Below are positions 37,558 through 45,824 of a stretch of 50,535 nt of DNA, piece after piece; within the stretch, counting starts at the first letter, position 1; the number at the start of each line of letters is the position of its first letter. The position numbers and the translations under genes are program-made. Origin of the DNA: Acidimicrobiaceae bacterium (GTDB taxonomy: Bacteria > Actinomycetota > Acidimicrobiia > Acidimicrobiales > RAAP-2); assembly GCA_003134515.1 (NCBI GenBank), contig PLBM01000042.1, positions 1 to 50,535 on the forward strand. The letters are read 5' to 3'. The notes under the pieces are model-generated. The model was not told the origin of the DNA and ran no database searches. It worked only from the letters and a program-made list of their open reading frames with translations.

Positions 37558-38373
37558 CTAGGCCAGGCGAGCTTCGATGGTGCTTTCGAGGTTGAGATTG
37601 AGTTGCGCCCAGCGCGCGCGGTCCGTGGCCGTGACGACTTCTTCAGGGACCAGTCCCACCAACTCACAGCGTTCGATCTCGCCTGTGCTCAACAGGGTCG
37701 TCACCTGGTCGTAGACCTGTGAAGGTCCGACGCTGAAGGGCTCGATCAGGTTGCAACTGATCTGGACGAACTCCTTGATTGGAAAGGCCAGCGCGCGCAC
37801 TGCGCGCGAACGGATGGCCTTGGCGACGCGTTTTCCCTCCTCGAGGGTGGTCCCGCGAACCCAGATATTCCATGCCACCAGCACGCCCCGGGCGCCGACC
37901 GCGCTGGCGCCGTGCTCGGCGTTCGCTTCGGGTGGGCCAAAATCGGGCTTGAGATCGAGAAAGGCATGCTTCCGCACGTCGGGCAGGGTGCGAATCGAGC
38001 CGTTGCGCAGCGGTCCATAAAGAAAGACGGGTACCTCCAGCTCGCGACCCAGCCACGCCGCCGTTTCGTCGCGCAGCCCCAGCGCCTCGTCGGCTCGCCA
38101 GTCGTCGAGCGCCACGTAGGGCACGACATCCACTACGCCCAGGCGCGGGTGCACCCCCCACTGACCGCGCAGGTCAATGCGCGCCAGCGCCGTTTCAATC
38201 AGTGTGTGCACGTCGCTAATGAGTTCGTCACGATCGTGGATCAGCGTGAAGACGCTACGCGCATGCGCGGCGTCGGCGTGGCGATCGCGCAACGAGCGTC
38301 CGGCGGCTTGGCTCAGTTCATCGAGGACGTCGAGGCGCCATCCCTCGGAGATGTTGACGACGCACTCAAACAA
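37558..38373 (-). CDS. glutamate formimidoyltransferase (FtcD N-domain-like)
   Basis: FECVVNISEGW; DRDHADAAHARSVFTL-like region; HPRLGVVDVVPYV. Confidence 0.9.
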   Translation of the reverse strand: MFECVVNISEGWRLDVLDELSQAAGRSLRDRHADAAHARSVFTLIHDRDELISDVHTLIETALARIDLRGQWGVHPRLGVVDVVPYVALDDWRADEALGLRDETAAWLGRELEVPVFLYGPLRNGSIRTLPDVRKHAFLDLKPDFGPPEANAEHGASAVGARGVLVAWNIWVRGTTLEEGKRVAKAIRSRAVRALAFPIKEFVQISCNLIEPFSVGPSQVYDQVTTLLSTGEIERCELVGLVPEEVVTATDRARWAQLNLNLESTIEARLA

Positions 38374-38381
38374 GGCGCTAC

Positions 38382-38633
38382 TTAGACAGCGTCGCGGTAA
38401 ATGAGGCGCAGGCGACGGCGTTCGCGAAGCAGGCGGCGACGCTCGCGCTCGCTCTTTCCACCCCAGACGCCGTGGTCGATGTGATTATCGAGCGCGTACA
38501 CGAGGCACTTGCCCGCGACCGGGCACACGGCGCAGATGCGCTGGGCCACGATGACGCCCATGCCGTCACGCGGAAAGAAGGTCTCGGGTGAGTACTCGCG
38601 ACACAGTCCATCGGCCATCCACTCTGTACCCAT
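38382..38633 (-). CDS. WhiB family transcriptional regulator
   Basis: GLCREYSPETFFP, RICAVCPVAGKC, GVWGGKSERERRRL; GGAGG RBS before ATG 38633. Confidence 0.93.
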   Translation of the reverse strand: MGTEWMADGLCREYSPETFFPRDGMGVIVAQRICAVCPVAGKCLVYALDNHIDHGVWGGKSERERRRLLRERRRLRLIYRDAV

Positions 38634-38800
38634 AACCACCTCCCCTCCCACTTCTACTCTCACAGTAGTGACTTAGACGGTCACTCTTCGTTACGTTTAA
38701 TTAATGTCCGCTGAGACCGGTTGCGACTTAGAGGCGTCTTAGAGATCCTCGCGTCCGGTCCGGTAGAATGGCCAAAGTACGAGTATTTCTAAGGAGTTTC

Positions 38801-39079
38801 GTGAGCCAGGTTCCGACAAGTGAAGTCACCGAGGTCGTCGATCCGGTCGGTCACGTCCAGGTCATCTACCTCGGCCCGGTGGCGCCGCACTGGGAGTGTC
38901 GCATGGTCTTTGGCGACGAAGAGCAGATCCAGGCCTTCGTGGACCGGGTGGACGCGCGCCTGCGGTTCTTGCCGCCCCACGACCCGCAGTTTCGCCGCAA
39001 CCGCGAGCGCGTCAATCGCGACGCCGAGCGTGAGAACCTGCTCGTGGAGTGGAACCTCGGCTACGACGAAGAGAGTTAG
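38801..39079 (+). CDS. conserved-looking small protein of unknown function
   Basis: GTG start after AAGGAG; upstream TAGAAT -10-like at 38764; 92 aa, soluble. Confidence 0.6.
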   Translation: MSQVPTSEVTEVVDPVGHVQVIYLGPVAPHWECRMVFGDEEQIQAFVDRVDARLRFLPPHDPQFRRNRERVNRDAERENLLVEWNLGYDEES

Positions 39080-40197
39080 GCCAGCGGCGAGTTCGTCACC
39101 CGCTCGTACCAGGCGGCGGGATCGTGCAGTTCGCTCGCGCTCGGTAGGCCGTCCACTCGAAGCAGGGCGCCAAACACACTGAGTGAGTGCTCGGCGACGA
39201 GCGTGGCGACAAACGCCGTCGCCGCGTCGTGGTGCGGTCCCTGGGTCGTGATGCCAAAGAGCGCCGCAGCCGCGTCTTCGCCGCGCGCGTCGCTTCGACG
39301 GTGACGCGCGTACGCTTCGACCAGTGCCGGGCGCGGTCCGAGCAGGGTTTCGGTGATGTCCTGGGCCGCCGCGCAGAAAAAGGCCAGCAGCACGCTGGTG
39401 GCGGCGTTGATGGCCCGCGTGGCGTCGCTCTCTTCGGGCACGTTGATGCCGTCGAGCAGCGACGCGGGGTCGTTCATCATCTCGTTGATGTCGCCACTTT
39501 CCATCATCGTCTGGAGACGCCCCATCAGATCGCCCTGGACGGCGTGGGCCTCGTTAACGGTGTCGATCAGCAACGCACGCAACGCGTCGCCGGTGCCCGG
39601 CTGGGTGAGGACCAGCGAGGCCACGAACTCTTGGGCCAGCGCGAAGACGTAGACCTCGTCGCGCTCGAGCGACCACTCGCTGGCAAACGTCGCGAGGTTG
39701 TTCACCACGAGTAGTCGCTGTTCGTCGACGCGAGGTAGCGGCAGTACCGCGAGGCTCCAGGCGCGCGCCGAGAAGTGCCCCGCGACTGAGCCCATCTGAA
39801 AGCCCGTGAAGAGCGGACCGATGGTCGAGGCGATCTGGGCCATCATTTGAGTACCCGCGACGTCGAGCTCGTCGCTCGCCGCGAGCGGCGTGGGCATCAT
39901 GGGCGCCATCAAGGGGCGCCACTGTTCGAGCGCCGCCGTCGTCAGCGCCGAACGGTTGACGGCCACGATCGAGGGCTCGCGCGAGACGCCAAAGAGGGCG
40001 TCGACGTGTCGACCCACCAGGGGGGCCAACTCTTCGAGACGCTGGCGTTCGATGGGTAAAGGGTTGGGATCACCGTCATCGCCCCGAGCGATATTGAGGG
40101 CCAGCTGGCTCGCCGTGGTGAACCAGGCGTCGGGCCCCTGCTGGCTGAGCATCGAAAAGATGTCGCCGAACATGTCGCCGAAAGGATTGGTGGTCAC
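39076..40197 (-). CDS. DUF2342-like (zinc-dependent metalloprotease family) protein lacking HExxH
   Basis: Family-like layout (NPFGDMFGDIFSML; MGSVAGHFSARAWSLAVLPLP; LLVVNNLATFASEWSLERDEVYVFALAQEFVASLVL). Confidence 0.65.
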   Translation of the reverse strand: MTTNPFGDMFGDIFSMLSQQGPDAWFTTASQLALNIARGDDGDPNPLPIERQRLEELAPLVGRHVDALFGVSREPSIVAVNRSALTTAALEQWRPLMAPMMPTPLAASDELDVAGTQMMAQIASTIGPLFTGFQMGSVAGHFSARAWSLAVLPLPRVDEQRLLVVNNLATFASEWSLERDEVYVFALAQEFVASLVLTQPGTGDALRALLIDTVNEAHAVQGDLMGRLQTMMESGDINEMMNDPASLLDGINVPEESDATRAINAATSVLLAFFCAAAQDITETLLGPRPALVEAYARHRRSDARGEDAAAALFGITTQGPHHDAATAFVATLVAEHSLSVFGALLRVDGLPSASELHDPAAWYERVTNSPLA

Positions 40198-41288
40198 GAC
40201 ACCAACTTAGAGGGACATCCGAGCGTCACACTCGCGTGGCGCACTGCCGTCTTCCAGTCAATCGTGAGACGCGCCGAGGTGTAGGCCGGGGTCAAGTACA
40301 ACGTCGACACCAGCTGTTCCCAGGTATTGAGGTCCGCGCCGTTCCAGTGGGTGATGACGTCGCCGACGATGACGTTGGCGTGCGCCGCGGCACTGTAGGG
40401 CTCGACCTTGGTGACGAGCACGCCGCCCCCTTGTTCGTTCTTACCCGAGATGCCAAGATCCGCGTGACACCCCCGTCCGGTCGCCACTACTTCGGCGACC
40501 TGGGCGACGAAGCGCGCCGCGTACCACTGGTGACGAGAAGAAAGTACCGCCACCACGTAGCCCTTCGCGTCGACCGCGATGGCGTCGACGAAGCCACTAA
40601 GGCTGGTATCGGACTTCGTGGCGAGGTAGCGCACGACCCCGACGGCGTTATTCGAGGGATCACCGAGCGTGGTCAGCGACCAGTCGTACTCGGGCGTCGC
40701 CGACGTTCCTTTCAAAATGGGCGCCACGGCGATAACCGAGGTGCTCGAGGGCATGGGGTCGAGTTTCAGGGCGGTCACCGGCACGCTCAAGCGCACGATC
40801 GAAAAACCCATCACGTTGTCGTGACCGACGAGCGTGACGGGAAAGTTGGCCTTGGTCGCGGTCGACCCGCTGATGAGCGCATTGACGGGGATGGCGACCG
40901 TGGTCACCGCCAAATCGTGGGGTAGCACGAGGGCCGCGACGTAGACGACGTGACCCGATGACGAAATCGTGAGATCGACGGTGTTGGCCGCGGCAACACG
41001 ACTCGACGCCGGCAGCGCGCTGAGGGTGGTCGCGAGGTGTGCGGGCAAGTTGGCGGCGGGCGTGCCCGCGCCTCGATTGACCACTAATACGACGCCGCCG
41101 ACGACTAAGAGCAGCGCCATCACGCCCGCAGTGACCCGCGGGCTGAGGGATCGGGTCCGGATACTCGTCGTGGTCGCCAACGCCTCAAAGCTCGGCAATT
41201 CGCTCGGATGGACCCAGGGACGGCTTTCGACCGGCGGTCTCGCGCGACGACCCGATCGCCGCCATCTCGAAAAATTCCATCCAGCCAC
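40194..41288 (-). CDS. membrane-anchored trypsin/HtrA-like PDZ protein, apparently non-catalytic
   Basis: One N-terminal TM; protease-like core; C-terminal PDZ GGGVLVTKVEPYSAAAHANVIVGDVITHWNG. Confidence 0.7.
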   Translation of the reverse strand: MAGWNFSRWRRSGRRARPPVESRPWVHPSELPSFEALATTTSIRTRSLSPRVTAGVMALLLVVGGVVLVVNRGAGTPAANLPAHLATTLSALPASSRVAAANTVDLTISSSGHVVYVAALVLPHDLAVTTVAIPVNALISGSTATKANFPVTLVGHDNVMGFSIVRLSVPVTALKLDPMPSSTSVIAVAPILKGTSATPEYDWSLTTLGDPSNNAVGVVRYLATKSDTSLSGFVDAIAVDAKGYVVAVLSSRHQWYAARFVAQVAEVVATGRGCHADLGISGKNEQGGGVLVTKVEPYSAAAHANVIVGDVITHWNGADLNTWEQLVSTLYLTPAYTSARLTIDWKTAVRHASVTLGCPSKLVS

Positions 41289-41345
41289 GGGTTAAAGGCT
41301 AGTAACCAAAGGGTTCTTAATGCCGTCGCCCTAACATCGCTAGTC

Positions 41346-42350
41346 ATGGCTGTAGACGTCGCACTCGACATTGGAACCTCGCGCACGCGCTTGGCGACCA
41401 GTCAACGCGGTGTGCTGTTCGACGAACCCACGATGGTCGCGATTGACAACAACTCCGGGGTCGTCGTGGAGCTCGGACACGGTGCGCTGGAACTGGTCGG
41501 GCGCACGTCGCGCCACGTTGTGGTGTTTCGACCCTTCGCGCAAGGCGCCACCGTTGACTTCGACGTGACCGCACGGCTGATCGCCGCGCTCTTTGACCGC
41601 GCGGGCGTGTCCAAACTCTCTCGAGCTCGCGTGGTGATGAGTGTGCCGTCACTGGCCACGGCCATCGAACGGCGTGCGCTTCGCCAAGCCGCCATTCAAG
41701 CCGGCGCGCGCGAGGTCAGCTTGGTCGAGGCGCCGCTCGCCGCCGCGATTGGTCTAGGTCTGCCCGTCCAAGATCCGGTCGGCTCGGCCGTGACGCTACT
41801 GGGTGCGGGCGCGTCCGAGGCGGCCATCATCTCGTTGGGCGGCATCGTCACCGGCGGCGCGCGTCGCCTCGGCGGCAACGACGTCGACGCGGCCATCGCG
41901 ACGCTGCTGCGACTCAACTTGGGTGTCGTGGTCGCGTCGTCAATCGTCGAGATGCTCAAATGCACCTTGGCGTCCGCCCTAGGGCGAACTGCGGGACTCG
42001 TGGAAGTCGTGCTGGCTCGAAGTGTTGATCGAGGCGAGTTGGTGCAGGTTGAAGTCAGCGCCGAGTTGGTGAACGCGGCCGCGCGCGACGTGCTCAACTC
42101 AACGATTCGCATGATCCAAGAGTGTCTTGGGGACACAGCGCCGGACCTCTCCCAGGACGTCAGCGCAAGAGGCATGACGCTGGTGGGCGGCCACGCCAAT
42201 TTACGAGACTTCGATGAGTTGGTGGCGATCTCTACCGGGGTCGAGGTAAACGTTGCGAGTCAATCAGACCTGGTCGTCATTCACGGACTGCAGGCCTGTC
42301 TTGAAGAGATGGCCTCTCTTCACGCGCTCTTTCGAAGCGCCGACCGCTAA
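41346..42350 (+). CDS. MreB/actin-like protein, divergent
   Basis: DIGTSRTRLA; DEPTMVAID; RPFAQGATVDFDVTARLI; EAPLAAAIGLGLPVQDPVGSAVTLLGAGASEAAIISLGGIV; TLVGGHANLRDFDELVAISTGVEV. Confidence 0.85.
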   Translation: MAVDVALDIGTSRTRLATSQRGVLFDEPTMVAIDNNSGVVVELGHGALELVGRTSRHVVVFRPFAQGATVDFDVTARLIAALFDRAGVSKLSRARVVMSVPSLATAIERRALRQAAIQAGAREVSLVEAPLAAAIGLGLPVQDPVGSAVTLLGAGASEAAIISLGGIVTGGARRLGGNDVDAAIATLLRLNLGVVVASSIVEMLKCTLASALGRTAGLVEVVLARSVDRGELVQVEVSAELVNAAARDVLNSTIRMIQECLGDTAPDLSQDVSARGMTLVGGHANLRDFDELVAISTGVEVNVASQSDLVVIHGLQACLEEMASLHALFRSADR

Positions 42351-42979
42351 CGCTCGGTGTGGCGCAGTTGGGTCACGGCCGAGCGCACCTGCCAGTCCCG
42401 GTCGTCGCTGGCGCGCTCGAGCGCAGCCTCGACGTCGGGGCCCTCAAAATTCGATAGGGCGACGATGGCGCGCCGACGTACCGGCGGTTTGTCCTCTAAC
42501 GCGTTGATGATCGTCGCTCGAGCGCGGTCGTCACCGATCGCGCCCAGGGCCGCCACGGCGCACTCGCGACAGCGAGCGTCGTCGTGGTGCGCGGCGACGT
42601 CGCAGAGTTCCACGACGGCACCGACATAGAGATGTTCACCCAGCGCGAAAGCCGCCCCATCGACGACGAGCGCGTCGTCGTCGCGCAGCATTCGCACGAC
42701 GTCGTCGAGCACCGAGGAGTCCTCGAGCGACGCGTGGGCCAGCTGTTGCAGCCCTTCACGGCGAATCTCGACATTCTCGTCGCCGAGCGCGCGGCGCCAG
42801 AGATCGGGGTTGACGAGCGATTGGCGAACCAGGCCGCGCAGGGCCAACACGCGATGACGAACGTGGGGGGAGTCCAAGTGCAACCTCAAGAGTGCCTCGC
42901 CGTTTTCGCCCAAGGCGAAACTCGTACGTAGCAGTTGGTTCTCTAAGGGTTCCACTAGCGTTGCGTCATCACTTGGCAC
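42347..42979 (-). CDS. HEAT-repeat protein
   Basis: Tandem HEAT-like helices (VRHRVLALRGLV, CRECAVAALGAIGD, RRRAIVALSNF, WQVRSAVTQL). Confidence 0.8.
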   Translation of the reverse strand: MPSDDATLVEPLENQLLRTSFALGENGEALLRLHLDSPHVRHRVLALRGLVRQSLVNPDLWRRALGDENVEIRREGLQQLAHASLEDSSVLDDVVRMLRDDDALVVDGAAFALGEHLYVGAVVELCDVAAHHDDARCRECAVAALGAIGDDRARATIINALEDKPPVRRRAIVALSNFEGPDVEAALERASDDRDWQVRSAVTQLRHTER

Positions 42980-43024
42980 GATCCCATTTCACCACCAAAT
43001 CCGAGCGGGCGTCGTTTCTGGGCC

Positions 43025-44101
43025 GTGTTAGTGACTGCCGCGATCCTGATCGCTCTCGTGCTGGGACTGCACGCGTGGAACACATCGGAGTACGCGCTCA
43101 CCCCGGGCAATGCAACGCCGGTGGCACCGTTGGTGAAGATCCACGGCGTCGCGACGAATCCTCATCACGACAAGATCATGCTCGCCGATGTCTACCTTCA
43201 GTCACTGACAGCCTGGCAGTGGTTGACCATGCACTTTCAATCTCACGTCCAGTTCGTGCCCGCCAGCGAGCTCGTGAATCCGGGTATTCCCAGTGATGAA
43301 CTCGGGGCGCAGGGGTTTCTCGAAATGCGCGATGCCAAACAGGCCGCGGAAGTGACGGCCTTTCGTTCGTTGGGCTGGACGGTGCGCGCCACGCGAACGG
43401 GCGCGATCGTGAATGGCGTGGTGTCACCGTCGCCGGCCCGCTCGGCGAACGTGCACGTCGGCGACGAGATCGTGGCCGTGAACGGCACGCCGGTGCGTTC
43501 GACATGCCAACTCATTGGTTACGTTCACGACCTCGCGCCGGGCACGAAGGTGCGACTCAGTATTGAGCGCGTGAAGATCTCCAACTCCGGGACGTTGTCG
43601 TGGCGCGCGCCGATGACTTTGAATATGCGAACGGCCAGCGTGGCGAGCGGCGTCGGTGCTTCGGGGTGCGTCGGACTGACGGGTCGGGCTCGGTCGTGGC
43701 TGGGCGTGTCGGGCGAGGACGGATACAGCTATCTACTGCCCGCGAGCGTGTCGATCGATACCGCCGACATCGGCGGACCATCGGCGGGACTGGCGATGAC
43801 GTTGTCGCTCATCAATGAACTAAGCGGCGGATCACTGACGGGGCATCACGTCATCGCCGCCACCGGCACCATCGACGTTAAGGGCAACGTCGGCGACGTC
43901 GGTGGCGTGGCGCAAAAGACCGTCGCGGTGCAACGCGCGGGAGCGACCTTCTTCTTCGTGCCCCAAGTGGAGGTGGCAGCGGCGCGCGCCGCGGCCTCAC
44001 CGGGACTCACGATCCTCGGCGTGACGACACTGCGCCAAGCGCTGCGCGACCTGCGAAGCCTCGGCGGCGTTGCGCCCCAGCCCCTCACCGCGCCCTCCTA
44101 A
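43025..44101 (+). CDS. PDZ-Lon protease domain protein (YlbL-like)
   Basis: N-terminal TM; PDZ; Lon-like GGPSAGLAMTL and GGVAQKTVAVQRAGATFFFVP (Ser/Lys dyad present). Confidence 0.92.
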   Translation: MLVTAAILIALVLGLHAWNTSEYALTPGNATPVAPLVKIHGVATNPHHDKIMLADVYLQSLTAWQWLTMHFQSHVQFVPASELVNPGIPSDELGAQGFLEMRDAKQAAEVTAFRSLGWTVRATRTGAIVNGVVSPSPARSANVHVGDEIVAVNGTPVRSTCQLIGYVHDLAPGTKVRLSIERVKISNSGTLSWRAPMTLNMRTASVASGVGASGCVGLTGRARSWLGVSGEDGYSYLLPASVSIDTADIGGPSAGLAMTLSLINELSGGSLTGHHVIAATGTIDVKGNVGDVGGVAQKTVAVQRAGATFFFVPQVEVAAARAAASPGLTILGVTTLRQALRDLRSLGGVAPQPLTAPS

Positions 44102-44139
44102 GCCCAGCTCCTGGCGCGCTACGCCGTAGTCTTTAAGGA

Positions 44140-45804
44140 ATGGACGACCGGCGATCACTTTCTTCGACGCGCCAATCGTCGTCCGAGATTGCTCGGGCAA
44201 ACTTCACGACCCTGCGCAAGGGTGGCGTCGATCCCAACGAGGTTCGCCTTCACTTAGAAGCGGTCGCGCGTGAGATGGGCCACCTCGAGCACCGCATTCG
44301 TGAACTCCAAGAACAGCTGAGCGAATCCCAGCGACGCGTGGCCAATCCCATCCTGGACGAGGCGACCTTGACTGGTGCGCTGGGCTCGCAGAGTGCGGCG
44401 ATACTTCGCTCGGCCCACGAAGAGGCCGGTCGGGTCACCGCCGAAGCACAAGAACGTAGTGCGCAAGTCTTCACCGAGAGCCAACAGCGCAGTGCCGGAC
44501 ACCTCATCGAGGCGCAAGAGCGCGCTACGGCGTTGATCACCGAGGCCGAGAACACGGCCCTGCAGATCGATCACGAAGCGCGCTTGGCCGCCGAGCGACT
44601 TATCGATTCGGCCAAGGTGAATGGTGAAGCGCTCATTGATCGCGCGAGAGAGCAAGGGCGCGCCATCGTTGAGCAGTCCAACGAGGCCCGTCGCACCGTT
44701 TTGAACGACCTCGCCGTCAATCGCAAGGCGTTGCAAATGCAGATCGAGCAACTTCGCGCGGCGCGCGACACCCTGGGCTCGTTCGTCTCGATGGTGCGCC
44801 AACAGGTGGACGACGTGGTGTCGGGTATCGACTCATCTGACGAAGTGGCGCGCGCCGCCGCGCTCGACGCGCTGCGCCAACACTCCAACGCGCCTGAACC
44901 GAGCGAAGAGGAGTTGCTCGCCGGCACGCCCTTACGCGAAGTGCCCGAGAACACGCCCGACGCGCCCGCGGATCCGAACGCCCCCAAATCGCGTTCGCGC
45001 AGGGCCACCAAGGGCGCCGCGCCGGCCGAGTCGCTGCTCGAAGACGATCCGTCGGGCACCGATGTCGTCAACGAGATCTTCGCCCGACTGAGAAAGGCGA
45101 CGCTCGAAGAGCGCGGCGCCTCGGCGCACGCCCCCCGAAAGGTTCCCGCGCACAAGCTCGAGACGCCCGTCGGCGAGCTCTTTCGTCGCCGGGACCAAGC
45201 ACTCGACGAGTCGCTCACGGTGCTGACCCGACGGGTCAAGCGAGCTCTCCAGGACGATCAAAACATCATGCTGGAGCGTCTGCGCGACGTGAAGGCCATG
45301 ATCACGACCGAATTGGAAGATGAGCACGCCCAGCGCGCGCGCTACGCCGAGTCGGCCTACGAGGCCCTCGCGCACGCGGCGGGTGCCGGTGAGCAGTTCG
45401 CCAGAGATGAGGGCGGCGTCGCGGGCGCGCCCCTTTCCAGGGCGGCGCTTGACGACTGCGCGGCCGATCTGGCCGTCACGATCGTGCTGGCTCTGCGCAA
45501 GAAGATCTTGGCCGACGGCAGTGGCGGGGGCACCGAGCGCGCGAACGCGGCCTATCGCGAGTGGCGCGGCGCGCGCGTCGAGCGACTCTGCACCGACGCC
45601 GCCCGACGGGCCTTTCACTTAGGCGTCGTGACGGCCGCCCAGGGCCGTCTCATTCGCTTTGTCGCAGCGCCCAACGACGCGCCGTGTGACGCGTGCGCGC
45701 GCGACGCGGCGAGCGCGGAGCGCCCCGCCGGCGATAATTTTCCCAGCGGCGCGCCGTACCCTCCGCTGCATGCGGGCTGTGCTTGCGCTGTCGTGCCCGT
45801 GTAA
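44140..45804 (+). CDS. DivIVA-like coiled-coil protein with Mu gpF/SPP1 gp7-like C-terminal domain
   Basis: N-terminal LHLEAVAREMGHLEHRIRELQEQL; long coiled coil; C-terminus CDACARDAASAERPAGDNFPSGAPYPPLHAGCACAVVPV. Confidence 0.65.
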   Translation: MDDRRSLSSTRQSSSEIARANFTTLRKGGVDPNEVRLHLEAVAREMGHLEHRIRELQEQLSESQRRVANPILDEATLTGALGSQSAAILRSAHEEAGRVTAEAQERSAQVFTESQQRSAGHLIEAQERATALITEAENTALQIDHEARLAAERLIDSAKVNGEALIDRAREQGRAIVEQSNEARRTVLNDLAVNRKALQMQIEQLRAARDTLGSFVSMVRQQVDDVVSGIDSSDEVARAAALDALRQHSNAPEPSEEELLAGTPLREVPENTPDAPADPNAPKSRSRRATKGAAPAESLLEDDPSGTDVVNEIFARLRKATLEERGASAHAPRKVPAHKLETPVGELFRRRDQALDESLTVLTRRVKRALQDDQNIMLERLRDVKAMITTELEDEHAQRARYAESAYEALAHAAGAGEQFARDEGGVAGAPLSRAALDDCAADLAVTIVLALRKKILADGSGGGTERANAAYREWRGARVERLCTDAARRAFHLGVVTAAQGRLIRFVAAPNDAPCDACARDAASAERPAGDNFPSGAPYPPLHAGCACAVVPV

Positions 45805-45824
45805 GAAAGACGTAGGCTCACTTC

